Of a stretch of 64,000 nucleotides of DNA, positions 1-13,329 are shown piece by piece. The DNA is from Rhabdornis inornatus (taxonomy: Eukaryota > Chordata > Aves > Passeriformes > Rhabdornithidae): the NCBI GenBank assembly GCA_013397075.1, contig VWZS01004387.1, positions 23,813-87,812 on the forward strand, given 5' to 3'. The notes under the pieces are model-generated. The model was not told where the DNA came from and did not search any database. It saw nothing but the letters and a program-made list of their open reading frames with translations. Numbering within the stretch: the stretch's first letter is position 1; each line of letters starts with the position of its first letter. The position numbers and the translations under genes were made by a program.

Positions 1-210
1 GGTTAATGACTCGGGGCTGCAGCGCCCGGCGCTTATCGCGCTACGTGGAACGCGGGTCGCTGTCGGTCCCCGCCGGGACCCGCCGCGCTCGGGTTCCCGC
101 TGCCGCACGCTCCCTCCGAGGGGATCGCGTGTGTGTCTGTGTGTGTGCCCTGGCTGTGCACGGCGCGCGTGGGTGCCACGCACACGCGGGATTCGGACTG
201 TGAATTAGTT
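1..210. promoter_or_regulatory. CpG-rich segment at the window edge, possible 5' promoter or untranslated exon of ZFHX3
   Basis: The first 210 bases are dense in CpG dinucleotides and end in a short imperfect GT run (about 127-148). The composition drops abruptly to T-rich sequence after 210. Such an island about 39 kb upstream of the first coding exon fits the known arrangement of ZFHX3, whose first exon is untranslated and far from the coding start. No splice donor or TSS motif could be fixed, and the island may continue left of the window. Promoter assignment is inference. Confidence 0.35.
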
Positions 211-1280
211 ATAATTTGGATTACGTTTGTGTCTTTGTCTTTTTTTTTCCTTTTTTTTTTTAAATTATTCAGTTTCACTCGCGCCCCCCCCTTTTTCTTT
301 TAAAACAAACAAACAAAAATTGGTTCTGAGCAAGGTCTGTTTCTTTCTCCCGCTGTGCTTGGGGCTGCTCTCGGTATGTCCTGGACTCTAATGCAAGCGT
401 GTCCCCTCTGCGCCGGCTGTCTGTCTTTCTCCTCTTCTTGCTCCTGTTTAATATGGAGCAATTTTCTGGAGACTCGGTGACTCCCTCCTTAGGGTCACAT
501 TGAGTTCGAATGCGACTGAAGGTGCAGGAATCCTGCAACGGAGGAAATAAGAGAATAGAGAAAATGGGGTCAAGTTGGCTGCTTAGAGGCCAAAACTCCC
601 ATAGCTGCCTTTAAAAATATATGTATAATATTTGGCTTTCCTCGCTGTATTACGGATTGCAGCTTCCCCTTTCAGGTATTTTCCTTACAGCTTAAAGCCC
701 TCGCTTCCTTTTGCCTCCCCCCACACCCTCCCCCTGTTAGGGGAGAAAGGGGGGGGGAGGGAAAATAAAAGGAAAAGAAATGGGGGGGGAGAGAGGGGAA
801 AAAATAAAACCCATTGAGTTTAGGCAAATAAGGTTTGGTCTCCGTATCCTATTACAAAGCACTTTGAATATGCAAGACATCACACAAGACCAGTTATTCC
901 AGTTACGACAAACTTAAAAAGAGAAAAAAGCAAGGCATGTTTAGATTGCAATTTGTTAGAGCAAGATCCGTATTTAAAATTCTGTCTTTTAAATTTTTTT
1001 TTTTCTAGCCTTGCTTTATATCCAGCTTTTTCTGGTGTCTGGGTTGGGTTTTTGTTTTTGGGGTTTGTTTTTTTGGGGTTTTTTGCATCATTATTATTAA
1101 AATCTTTCCATCGAGTTTAGGAAGACTGCTGCGAGCAACACATTTTCTGTATTTTTGTTCCTGTATCTCGGAGGAGAGTTGGCAGGGATTCTGTGGTTTG
1201 CAGTTACACAATATGTTATCATGTTTTTAATCACTAAATCATTGCAGTGGTTATAGATTTACAGTCTTAGGGTATTACCG
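211..1280. other. T-rich and low-complexity non-coding stretch, no gene seen
   Basis: This stretch holds poly-T runs (about 239-262, 988-1003, 1068-1083), a C run near 285-292 and a G/A-rich block (about 739-802). No open frame resembles a protein. It separates two GC-rich islands and may be part of the first intron or a 5' untranslated region. Confidence 0.6.
739..802. repeat. G/A-rich low-complexity tract
   Basis: Long G runs interspersed with A form a purine-rich strand with almost no C or T. It is simple low-complexity sequence, and the G runs could fold as G-quadruplex. Confidence 0.6.
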
Positions 1281-3480
1281 AGCGGCGCAGCGCAGCCCGT
1301 GTGTGCGGGGACATACGAGAGCATGCCGTTAACATGCTCGTGAACTTTGCTTTTAAATCATTTCCCGGCCGAGCCGCGGCAGAGTGCGGAGCCAGCGTTT
1401 TGGCATCACCCCTCCACGCACTTGAGGAAAGTTTGTGCAAGCCTCCCGGCAGGGCAGGAGCTCCGATGGGCGTCGTGCGCGCCCTGTCCGGCGGCGCTGG
1501 CGGTAAGCGGCGGGTCAGGGGGTGCGAGGGGTGCCCACTGCGCCGGGGCCGCCACCTGCGTGGCCAGGGGGACCAGGCCGCCCCACCGGCCGCCCTCTGC
1601 TCCCGGTTCCCCCTTTATTATGTAACAGAGCCCTCGGCAGCATTAAAAATTCAGCATTACAAGCTGATTGTAATGCTCCCTCATTAGGCAGCGCTGTCTG
1701 GTCCGGCACTGAGCGTGGCTTTTCGGTGCCGCGGCCGGGAAGGGGGGAGCGGGGTGTCCCAGGCCCCGGGAGCAGGCTCACGCTGGGCTCCCCGGCGCCA
1801 CGGAGCACCGGCCCTGCGGCCAGGCCCAGGGCTCGCCAGGATTCTGCTCGGCCGCCGGGCGAGGGCTTTCCCCTGTGTGGCTGCCTGAGCCGCCTCCTGC
1901 CCGGTCCCGCTCCGCAGGCTGCCTTCCACCGGAACAAAAGCAAAGAAAAGGCACACTGGAGGGGAGCGAAACTCTGCATCTGGCCCCAGAAGTTGCTTTG
2001 CTGTATTTGTATTTTTTTCTCCTCCTCTTTTCTTTTTAACGCGGTCATTTTGTGAGCAGAGGGCAGCAGGAAGTTGGCTCCAGCCCCTCTCCGGCGCAGC
2101 GGTGCCGGCCGCAGCAGCACTGGTCCCTCGCTGCCGATCCTCCGGACCCTCCCTCCCACCCTGCCGCCGCCTTTTGTTCCCGCAGGACCGAGCCGAGGTG
2201 CTGCTCGTGGGCCGAGGCGGCGCGGGCGGCCTCGTGTGCCTGGCACCGTGGCCTGGCCTTGTCGTGGCCGCTGTCACACCGGGGCCCGGCGGTGGCGGCT
2301 CTGACAAAAGCGGAGGCGTGTGTCCCTCTTTCATCTCCCTGCCTTGACCCCCGCCCCGGTTGCTGTCGGTGTCGTTCCAGAGGCCGGGAGCAGCAGATTT
2401 GCTTTGGGCCTGGCTGGTGGTTGAACGGCTCCAGCAGGAATCGCCAAATCCCAAACTGATGGACGCGCAGCTGGCTGCGTCAGCCTCCCTGTTAACACCT
2501 CCTTCCGCTTTCCAAAATAACAGTAATAGCAGTAATAATAATAATAAAAAAAATGTTGCGTGGAGAAGCAGAAAAAGGACTAGTGGGCTTTTACATCAAC
2601 TTTATTCACACGCCGTGTTTTGTTCTGCGGGGGCTCAATCCCTCGTGGGAGCGTTTCCGTGCCAGCGTTGCTTTCTCGTCTGCGGTGGGAGAGTTTTCGG
2701 CAACCATCTTCTGTGGGTGCTGGCGTGCGCCGGCCCTGCCGGGGCTGGAGGTGTGTGTGCTGCGGAGATCGATTCCGGAGGGACGGGCTCGGGAGAGGCT
2801 GAGCGTTCCACAGCTCCTGCATCCATCCCTTCGGCAGAGCGCGGCCAAGGTTTGGCCTTTGTGTGGCTTTGGGGGCCGCGTACCCGTGGGTGCGTCCGGC
2901 TGGCAGGAGAAGTGGGCTGTGAACAAAGCCGGGCCACGGCGGGTCCCTGTGGCCCAGCACGGGCCGGACCCTGTGCCGCTCGCTGGCTCCTGGCACTGAT
3001 GGCTGCGGGGGCTCCGGGCTGGGAGAGGCCCCGGGGCACGGCAGGTGCCTGTGGGGGCTGTCCCCGCCGCGCTGCTCCTGTTCCCTAAGGGTGGGTCATC
3101 GCCACGCTGTCTGGGAGCCGTGCGGGAGGCTGGCCGTCCCTGGGGAGATGCAGGGGGAGCCTGGAGAGAGGAGCTCCTGTCTGGGGAGCTGGGCTGCCCT
3201 TCTCTCCTCCCTCCCTCCCTCCTCCACAGCCAAAATTGAGGCTGGGTGTCCGGCGCATGGCGGCAGCCATGGGGCTGTCGAGGGCTGTCGTGGCAAGAGA
3301 GTGGGAATCAAAACATCTGTGTGCAGGCCTGGGCGCCGCAGCCTCTAATGGTTTTGACGGAGCTGTTGTGGTCTGTTGTCTGGAAAATCTGCATTCTGCG
3401 CCGTGCCCGAGGGGGCCGCGGCACCGCAGACCGTGGCGGTACCTAAATATAACCACCGAGGGGTGAGGTGAGGGCAGCGG
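1281..3480. promoter_or_regulatory. GC-rich, CpG-bearing island, candidate 5' regulatory region of ZFHX3
   Basis: About 2.2 kb is GC-rich with many CpGs, unlike the TG/CA-rich background downstream, which looks CpG-depleted. Within it lies an AT-rich core (about 1610-1690) with homeodomain-type ATTA cores and a perfect inverted repeat. A donor-like GTAAGC occurs at 1503. Long overlapping open frames here on both strands are expected from GC-rich sequence and match no protein I know. Function as promoter, alternative first exon or enhancer cannot be decided from sequence alone. Confidence 0.4.
1653..1677. repeat. Perfect 10-bp inverted repeat inside the CpG island
   Basis: The arms AGCATTACAA (1653-1662) and TTGTAATGCT (1668-1677) are exact reverse complements around the 5-base spacer GCTGA. 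Each arm carries an ATTA/TAAT homeodomain core. The surrounding 1610-1690 is AT-rich within an otherwise GC-rich island, which suggests a protein-binding site or a hairpin. Confidence 0.85.
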
Positions 3481-6400
3481 GAGCAGGCCGCCCGCTCGCC
3501 TTCTGCTTTGTCTCTGATCTGCGATTCAGGCATTTTGGTTTGCTCCTGAGCCTGGGTTTCTGTGTAGGCAGGGATTGGAGAAATAGATAAATTCCAGCTA
3601 GTTTATTAAAAAAGAAAAAGCCAAACAGCAAAACAGGGAGGATGAGTCGGGCTTCCCTGGCTGCCGGCAGCGGTCCTGCTGCTGGACTGGGGATCCCACC
3701 AGCCCTGCGTTCCTCGTTCCCCTTGGAGATGCTGCGGGTCTTGCCGAGGTCTCGCTGCCGGCAAGAAGCCAGAGCTCCCAGCGCTTCCTGGCTGGCTGTG
3801 CCGGACAGACAGACAGACGTGTCCATCTGTCGGTGCGGGAGGTGGGTGCTCGTCGCCACAGCAACGCTGGCTGTGCACAGGGCTGCGAGCGCCAGGTGCG
3901 TACGTGTGCGTGGCAGAGGTGGCTGGAGCGCAGTCCCACTTGGTCCCCACGCGAAATCGTTTTTTGGTTGGGGATGTGAGGAGGGGAGTTGAGCACAGGC
4001 CCAGCTGGTGGTGGCTGCCACCATGTTCTGGGCGCTGCTGAGGCGCAGGGACAGTGGGACGGTGGCGGGTGCTGCTGGCAGGCTGCGCCCACCCGACTTT
4101 GCCCTTGAGTTTGCTGCTGGGAGAGACACTTGGCTGTTGATTGTAATTTCATTATGTCACAAGTGCCAAACATGCCTCTCGCTATGAAAAGGCAAAGAGG
4201 ACCAGCAGTATTTTTCTTTTTTCCCCCCAGAAAACAAACATTCCACAGTGTTCTGAGCTGTGTGGTGTGTGTTACTGTTGAACATGAAGATGCCGGCCCT
4301 GTGGTGACCAGCCTTTCAGGTATTAAATCTGGTGAGGGCTGAGCTGCGCAGGTTCCTTGGCTCGGCAGTAATGCTGGAGCAGACAATGTGCTTGGCAGCT
4401 CTGGTAAAAGATTTTTTCCCGTCCTCCACCTGCCCTGGTGTCTGGGAAAGCAGAGCCTGCAGGGCCTGTAACGCGTTGGCTCTCGGTGTTTATTTTCATG
4501 GCCCAAGCGTGCCTGCTGAAGCATCGGGTCCCTGCCTAGGAGCTGTTCCCAAACCCTCAGGTCCCAACAGCACCTGTGTACCCTGTGTCCTGCCTCAGGC
4601 TCACCTTGGGCTTCCAGCCACGCTGTCCTGGCTAGTGGCAGCCTGGCTCCAAAATGGCTGTGTGGCTCAGTTGGAGTTTAACCCTCCTTGCACGCTGCTT
4701 TGTGCGAACACACCGACACTGGGTGCGGAGCTCAAGCACAAATGGAATCGCTGATGGTAACGTGGCAGGGATGTGCTCGATCCTGCTGGGTTTCCTGAGG
4801 GACTCTGACGTCTGGTGTGGAGGGCTCAGAGGGTTTTGGTCTTCTTGTAATGGGTTGGGTGAAGAAGGGGAAGGCGAGGAGGCACAGGTGGCTGAGCTGC
4901 CATCAGGTGCAGGTGGTTTGGGCTGACGGGCACAGTCAGGTGCGTGTTGTTTGAGATGATGCCGAATCTGGGGCTCCTTCCCCAGGGTGTGTTTGCTGAG
5001 GTGCCATGTGGTCAGAGGGCACGTCGGCAGGCCTGGAGGTCGGTTCAGGAGACTGAGCAGGGCGGTGCATGGAGCTGCTTGGTGTCTGAGGCACGGGTTT
5101 GAGAGCTGCAGAGTCTGCAAACCAGCCGTGTGAAGGTATTGTGGATTCGGGCTGCGCACAGCAGCTTGTGCGTTTGTGCTGTAGCTCTGCTGCTGCCGAG
5201 GCCGGTGCCCAGCCCCTGGGGTAGCTCGGCAGCAGAGCAGGGGCTGTGCCGTGCTGGAGGTTCCTGCATGGTGGCTGTGGAGGCGACGCTGCCGGCTCTG
5301 GTTCCTGGGCTGTGCGGTGCTGGACAGGGCTGGGTGCCAGTGCCAGCGCAGGAGCTGCTCTCGGGCGAGCTGCAGCAGAGTGCTCGTGGCCCTGGAGCGG
5401 TGCTGCCGGGTGGTCTCTGCTCCTGCTGCGTGTCCCCTGCTCGGGCTGAGGCCGCTTTGTGCTGTGGCATGCGGGCGAGCCAAGGGCAGGGAGCGGAGGG
5501 CAGGCGGCCACCACGTCCCCATGTCCTTGTGCGGTTCCCACCGCAGCCCCTGACTGTGCCAGACAGAACTGTAGATGTCAGGCTTTGCACAGAAAGGAGA
5601 GCGGGGAGGGAGGGCGAGGAGGAGGCACAAGCGCGCAGCAGCAGGGCTGTGAGGTTCAAATTAACCTTGTGCTTTGTTGGTGTGGAAGTGAGGCGCCCTG
5701 GCCGCCAGCACGCTGCAGCCCCGCTGTCATTCATACCCGGCTGTGGAGGAGCAGGGCCGGGAACAGGGCCGGGGACAGGGCATCCCTCCCCGTGCTGCTG
5801 GGGGCGGGGGCCAGCAGGTGCCCAGGACAGTGTTGGGCACAGACCCTGGAGATGAAGGTGCCCAGTGGGACTTGGGGCTGGCAGGGCTCACCGTGTCCCC
5901 GAGGTGCTGCAGTCAGTCCCTTCACATCTGATTTGGAGGAATGGGTGCTCTGGCCTTTCTCCTGGAAGCTGGCTCCGCAGCACCCAGACATGTGCTCCTA
6001 TATAGCTACTTCAGGTGTCAGAGCCTAAATTTCTCCTCTTTAATTTTCTCCTGTTAATTTTGTCTCTTTTAGTCTTACATACTTCCTTCCCCAGTTCCTT
6101 TCTTCTTGCTGTTTTTCATCTTCCATAGAGACAGTTAAAAGCAGCTTAACACCGTGAGCTTGTTTGGAAGTCAAAAGATCTGTTTCAGCTCTGATGCTGA
6201 CTGGGCAAGACACCAAGTGTTTGCCTCAGCTGGAGGATGAAATGGGATGATGCATAGTTCACATGCAGGGACTGTAAGTGGGGGTTAATTGTAAAAAATC
6301 GTAACATGTTTTAAATCCCCAGAGCATTGTTGGATCCTTACATTTAAAATGGGAGTACCTGCTGCGCTGGGGGCAGCTGTGGAGCAGAAGGATTGTCCAG

Positions 6401-9400
6401 AGCACCTCAGCAACTCCCAGCAGGGCATTGTGCTGGAGACCTGTGCTGTGGCACTGCAGAAATGGAGCTGCTTAGTCCCCGTTTTGTGGCACCATCTCGT
6501 CCCTCCTGGTGTTGCTGCTCGCTGGGGCACAGAGCACCGGGCTGGAGGACTGGTCGTGCTGGCTGGGGTTTGCAGTCTTAGAGAGTCCAAGTCCAAGTAA
6601 AGGCACGCGTGAAGGTGCAGGCAGGTGTGTGTTCTGAGCTGCTGTGGGCACGGTGCCGGGCTGTGGCATGGCTGGAGGAGCAGCAGCTGGTGGAGCTGGG
6701 TTGGCTGTGTTATCCTCCAGGATCCGGGTGGACAGCGAGCACACGCTGCCCCACAGCAGGCTGGTGCTGGAGGAGGGCTGCAGGGTGGGTTCTGTGGCAG
6801 TACCTGCTGGCTGGCAGAGGGGAGGGCAGGCAGTGAGCTGGGCATTGGTGCCAGCCCGTGCCCTTTGCCAGCCCGTGCCCTTTGCTGGCCATGGAGTGCA
6901 TCCTGAGCTGCGTGCTGGTGTGGGATGCCCAGCCCTGGGGAGGGCGGTCAGCACCACGTGCCCCTTTGCTATTTCGGAAACAGTTACTTTCCAATAGCAG
7001 TGCCTGTCTGAAGGAGTTGCCGCAGATATTTTTTCCCCCCCTTGCTTGCTTTATTTTAACCAGCCTCTCCACTGTTTCCTCTTTATTTTGGGCGACGTGG
7101 AAGTGCCGGAGGTTTGCATGAGATCCTGGAAATTACCCAGGTGCTGGGTCTGGTGCCAGCACAGCCCTGTGTGAAAAGTTGCCTTCATGGCAGGCGTGCA
7201 GCGGTTTCACCTGGAACTGCAGATGTGTGAAGAGCAGAGTCAAGCCCTGGAAGTGCCCAGGGGATTGCTTGGAGCGCGTACAAGAGGAGGAGGAGGGTTG
7301 AGCTCTGCTTTGCACAGCAGGGGCTGGGGTCAGCCTCACAGGAGGAGCAGCAGGGCTGACTTCTCTTCCCTTGAAACCTCCCAGCTGTGCCTGGGGCTGC
7401 AGACATAGTTGCCAGAGGCCCCCTGCAAGCTCCTCCAGCTCTTGGCAGCACAGCTGGAAGCGTCCAACCAGCCACTTCTCTGTCCACGTTCCTCGTCTGA
7501 GCATCCATTTGTGTCCTTGGAGTGACGGGATGCTCTCTTGGCAATGGAGGTTTCCTTCCTTGAGTCCAGCTAGCCACTGGCTGTGTGGATGTCTGCAGGA
7601 ACTGGATGTTAGACTCTGGTTTTTGTCCCCCCCCAGCAATCTTTTTCTCAGCCCCTTCTTGCTTCTGGGTATGAAGCCCACAAAGTAGCAGTGGTCACTG
7701 AGATATGTTTGATGTGATTCCTCAGGAAGCACTGGCTGTCCTCTGGAGGTCTGAAGTTCTCTGCTGCTGGAGAAATGAGTGGAGAGGTGTTGAGTACAGA
7801 CATGGCTATTTTACTGTTGGTGGTGCTCAGTGGGTCTTCTGCATTTTAAAATGAAAAAAAAAAAGTGGAGAAACCAAAAAAGCTCCAGCTGCCATTGAAG
7901 CATAGCGTGCCAGGAGGAGAGGAGGAATATTTTGGTCACAGTTTTCCCCTGTGCAAATATTTGGGATAGTAAAAGCTGTGTTGTCTTCTTGAAGGCCTTG
8001 CTGGACTGTGGAGCAGGACTGGGTGATTTCTCAACTGCTGCTTGAATTTCCTTTTGTTGAGCCTCAGCTATCCCCATTAATGGCTGGAGATGTTCCCTGG
8101 GTGTTGAACAGTTGCAGGTGATACCCTTGGCTGTGTGTGACCAGCACAGAGGGGATGGGACCTGAGGTCAGCCCCATTGTCCAGGTCACTGTGAGGAGGC
8201 CAGGGCAGTTCTGAGCTCCAGAGATGGCTCCTGGCTTCCTGGCGACTGGAAATAAAAGGACTGAGAGTCTTGGGATGCAGATGGTTTACAAAAGGGGAAG
8301 AAAATGGTAAAATAAAGCTCCATTTGGTAGAAATAGCTACAGTGAGTACTGTGGGAGAAAGGACAGAGATTTGCTCTTTAATGTTCTCATGGTGTCTTGA
8401 GCGTGGAAGTTTTTGTTTGGTTGGTTTTGTATTTTAAAGTTCCTTCTTCCTTGTATGAGCCTCTTGCACAGCAGAGGAAGAGAAACTTAACAAAAATAGA
8501 GCCTGTGTTTGTCTAAAATGAGGTTGCTGTGGCATGTTTGGGACTCGAGACTGTGACTTTGAAGCTGAGTGCATTTCACGCTGCTGATACCCTTTTAACT
8601 GTCTTAGGTAAACAGTGCAGTTGGGCTCTGAGAAGTGTCTGGTGAAAACTGTGCTTGGCTCCTCATTCTGGCTGTTTCAGAGGTTTTCAGAACAAATACC
8701 CTCTGCTTACCAGCACTCTTCCTGCTTAGAAAAGTTTGCATTGATTTATTATTATTTTTTCAAAGGATTTACTTGCACATTAGAGTGCCCCGTGGACATT
8801 ATTTTCAGTTCAAGGAGGGTTTATTTTAGTTTGGCTTAATCGAATTGGAAACAGTTACGAGCTGTACCAAAGCAACTTGATTTCAAACCAAAACAGGAAT
8901 GTCCTGTTCATGGAGCAGGTTCACACTGCTGTGTTCACAGGTCTGTGCTGAATTCCTGCTGTTTACCTGTGCGTGGGGAGTCTTGGCAAGTAAATCACAG
9001 TGAGGGCTCGGTGATGCTGAGCAGGACCTGCAGAGGCTGCGGGGGCTGGTGTCCTGTCTGTGTGTGACACTGATGCTTCTGCCAAGGCCAGCCTTGCCCC
9101 AGATGCTTTTTCTTTTTGCTGACACTGAGCTTTGGGGCAGTGGCATGGGGAAGTAGTTTAGGGAAGGGACCTCGTTTAGAAAATCTGCTAAAGGATGGAG
9201 GAAAAAAAGCTTCCTCAAAATATTTTTATTTCTGGGTTTCTTTGCCAGCTTCCCAGTAATTTGAAATAATTCGGTGACGCAGGTTGAAATGGCTTTTCTG
9301 GAGCAGAGGGGAGCAGGCAGGCAGGACTAAGGACTTTTCCCAGAGGAGCACTCGCTGCTCTCCCACTGTGGGGCTGGGGCCTAAGTGTGCATTTGGTGTA

Positions 9401-12400
9401 GGGTACTTGGGAGGAAGGCACTGCTTTTAGTCATCTTTATTACTATTCTGCCCTTTCAGGAGTACGGTGTGGTTAAACTTAGAGGACCCTGTGCAGCCCT
9501 TCCACCTAAGAAAACCGAGCTGTGGCTGAGGTTTAGGCTGAGCTGAAGGATGAGCTGGTCCCCACAGTGCCCTGGCTCCTTCTGGGAGCTGTGTGAAGGT
9601 GCTGTGCTGTGGGTGAGCAGCTGGGGTGCTGGCAGCCAGGGCAGGTCCCTGGGCTCAGCTCCAGCGGGCGTCGTGCCCCGCTGCGTTCTGTGTCCCTGCG
9701 AAGCCAGCACCTGGAGCTGCCAGCCTGCATGGCTTCTGTTTGTAGTTTCACCTGCTTAAATAAACAAACAAATTGTTTGCTCCTCCTCCGCCCCCTGTTC
9801 CTGTGCAGCAGCACTGCCCAGTGCTTTTCTGAAGGATCTGGATCCTGTTCTCTGAGGGATCCATACCTGTCCCAGGTAGCTCCTTCTCCTCCCAGGGCAG
9901 CTCCCTCCTCCACTGTCCAGTGCTCTTGGCAGTTCCAAACCAAATATTTGCTGCAGTTTTTGAAACTGGTTTTGGTTTTATTTAAGCAATTGCCCAATCT
10001 CATGTCCAGTGAGTCTCTTTTGTGTCTTTCTTAGTTTGCAGGGATCTGGGCTGTAGCTGGTGGCAGAGGGGAGGGTGGCTGGGCACATGCTGTGCCCTGC
10101 CCTGGTGCAGGCTGTGCTGGCTCTGGGTGTTCTCCTGCCTCTCAGCTGGGTATGTGCAGTGTTCTCTGCCTGCTTGCACAGCAGGTGTGTTCAGACTGCA
10201 CTCTGGGATCTGTCTGCCCATCCACATCCAAGCATCAGCACCGGGGGCTCTGTTGGGAACATCTTTGTATGGACGCCCCTTTTCCTGGTCATTACAGAGT
10301 AATTCCTGTGCAAAACCTCCAGATTCTGATTGTTTCCATAGACTGATCATTTCTTAATGGTTTATTCTCTCTATAAAGTCATTAGTAAAGCAAAATATCA
10401 TACCCCAGAGTGAAAATGTGATCTTAACTGGCTCCCAGGTGAGGACAGGCATTTAGGAGTAGAATAGTGTAGGATATTTCTGCTGTAATGCTGTTTCAGT
10501 TCAGTCCAGGTTGAGCTGCGTGCTGTGGTGGGGAGCTCCTGTGCTGGTCCTGCCTGCTGGTTCAGCCTTGGCTCGTGTTTGGATGTGTCATGCTGCAGCT
10601 GAGCCCTGCTGCTGCTGCCTGCAGACACAGAGCTGTGGTTTCCAGCTCTGCTCTTCCCTGTGCACCCCATGGCAGGGCCAGGCTGTGCTGCTTTGCTCTC
10701 TGCCTCAGCTGATGGCCTGTGCTCGGCGCTGCAGCCATGAGAAACTTGCATTTAATAAAAGTTACTGTGGAAGGGTTCTTGGGATCTTGCCAGTGAGAGT
10801 TTCCTATGTAAAATTAGAAATCAGATTTTTTTTTCTTTTTTTTAAGCCTTGATGTGAACTGGTAGTTGCTGGAGTTTTCTTTTAAATCCTGAGATCTCAG
10901 CTGAGGGGACTGGGGGGCAGGAACACAATTAAGCAAAACCCCAAACAGTGGAGTTGCAGGTTTTGTCTTTTTGCGAGAGGAAAAATAGTAAATTTAGTGT
11001 AATATCGAGCCCTCAGCAGTAATAAGTGACTCATTAGGCAAATGCAGAGTGTGCTCTGAGTCCATCAGGTGCTGGCCAGTGTGCAGGGAGGCTTGCTGCC
11101 CAGCACCACCTGGAGCCTCTGCTGGGCAAGGAGGAGAAATCTCCAGAGCCATCAGGTGAAATGTGTGATAAAGCTGTGCTGTGGTGGCTTCTGGAAGGCT
11201 CAACTTGTTGAACTGCTGCAGTAGCTGGATTTGGTTGTGTTCAGGTCATTCCTGTCAGGCTTTTGGGCCATTCTTTCGCTGCGTCAGGTGTGATTTGGGT
11301 CTGTCGGTCCCTGCACAGCCACCTGTGGGAAGCCTGCTCTGCCCTCTCCCCAGGTGAGAGCAGCACACCTGCCCGAGTGAGGAAATCCCATTTCAGCTTT
11401 TCTCTGGCTGCTCTTACTTTACTGTTCACTAGGATTGAAGAATTCATCCCAGTCCTTTGTTTTGGTGGAAGGAAACGCTATCCCTGTGGCTGCTGCTGTT
11501 GTGGGGGTGTTGTAGGGTGAGATAAGGGCTCTGTGGTTCCCTGTGCCCCCGAGCAGCTGGCACCTGCCTGCCAGGACCCACAGCAGCTGGATCCCTGGGC
11601 TAATGGCCTGCCTTGTCCTGCCTTGTTTGTCGTGATTTGTGCCTGCATTTGTATGCAAATACTAACAACTTGCTGCTGAGTTAATTAGTGTTTTTTCTCT
11701 TTGCTTCCTGGAGCTTGAGCTAAAGGTCTTTATTTTCCCCATTTCGGTGGTCTGAGCCGTGCCAGGTGTCCTCAGGGGCACGAATTGGCTGCAGAGCCTC
11801 ATGGACCTCAGGATAAGAGTTCTGCAGAGGGGTTCAGGTGGTCACTGTGGCTGGATGCTCTGGGTGTCCAGGTGAATGTTTGCTCCCTGCTCTGGTGGTT
11901 GCTTTGCAGAGGAGCAGAACCAGGCCAGCTCCTATGTCCTGGAGATGCCGAGTGTTTTCTCTCTAATGTTGGGATTGAGCACCTCAAATGCCATGGGATG
12001 GATGATTCTCACCAGACCAGAGGCTCCAAGGGTGGCTCTGGTACCTGGAATGGCAGTGATGGGGTGGGAATTGCTGGCCTTCAACAGCAGCTGGGTGTTG
12101 TTTTTTTTGCTTTGGTGGAGGGGAAGGCAGGCATTTCTTCCCTTCCCAAGAACTGTATCTTTGTGTCCTTGTTTGGGCTCAAGGATTTTACTCATTTTAA
12201 TCTTTGATTCCATCTGATTTTCTGTGGGCCCAGCAGGTGTTTGGGTCTGCCAGGGCTGCCCAAGCCAAGGTTGGAGGGGTTACCTGCCATGGGGTGGGCA
12301 GCAAGGACACCCGGGCACCCCTGGGCAGGAGCTGGTCCAGGGCCCTGGTGGTGCCCGGGCTGTGGCTCCTGGCCATCCCATGGCCATGGTCAGGAGCCCA

Positions 12401-13329
12401 GGCAGTTGTGCTTGTCCCACCCTGCCTCCTTCTGCCCTCCAGCCAAGGCTTTTTCACAGCTATTGCAACAGAACTTCTGTTTAGTTTCTAAGCCTTTGTT
12501 TGCCCCCTGAAGGCAGGCCTGTGGCTTCTCGGCTGCAGAGGTGACAGCCTCCAGCCTGAGGCCAGGGACTGGCAAGTTCCACCTGGAAACCAGAGACCCT
12601 TTGCCCCTGGGTTTGTGCTTGTTCTCCTCCTTGAGCACCTCACTCGTATTTGGAGCCTTGGTGCTCCCTTGCAGGAGGAGTGAAGTGGAGGTGCAGTGGG
12701 AATTTGTGCAGCATTGCATCCAGCTGGGAGAGGATGAGCCCATGAGTGTGGAGCTCCCCATCCTATCAAGGGAAGTTCCCAGGAGCAGCAGCTCACTGCT
12801 CAAGGGACATTTCCTGGCCCGGGAGCCCAAATTTCTGCATGTTTTCATTAGTCATCTGAGCACTAATGGGAGAGAGGGGGTTTGGAATATTTTAGTTTGG
12901 TTTCCTGTTCCAATGCCCTTCTGAGGTGAAGAAATGCTTCCCATACCTGGAGTGTTTGTCATTGTTGGATTTTTAGACCTGGGAGATGTGCTTTTTTTTC
13001 TCTACTCTTGCTTTTCCATTTCACACCCTGCAAGGCAAAGGGATGTGGCACTGCAGACCTGTCCTGCTGTCATGCTGAATCTTTCTGAGGAAGTACAGAA
13101 ATGGCGATTTTTCTGCAATGCTTCTGAACAGATTCCTGATGCCGTAGTGGGCTTTTAACTCCATAAAGCTAAAACTTTATAGGAAGCCCAGGTGAGCCCA
13201 GGTAGGAGGGATTGAATTTAGGATCTTGCAGAGTGAAACAGGAATTTTCCTTGTTCCATTTGGGCTGGTGGGACCGTGCCTGTTATAGTGGCTGTCTCAG
13301 TGCAAAGGTCTGAGGTGAGCAGCAGCTTA

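Noticed and set aside
1515..4524. Several open frames of 130-308 codons on both strands in the GC-rich 5' region
   Set aside because: Overlapping frames on both strands with Arg/Pro/Gly/Ala-rich translations are typical of CpG islands. None resembles a protein family.
4632..5630. 332-codon open frame on the minus strand, the longest after ZFHX3 exon 2
   Set aside because: The translation is low-complexity, rich in Pro, Ala, Ser and His, with no domain or homology I recognise. GC-rich, TG/CA-biased sequence with few stop words produces such frames.
12900..12970. Possible CR1 body remnant ('ccaatgcccttctgaggtg', 'gaagaaatgcttccc')
   Set aside because: It resembles a CR1 block but is too short and degenerate to assign without a consensus alignment.
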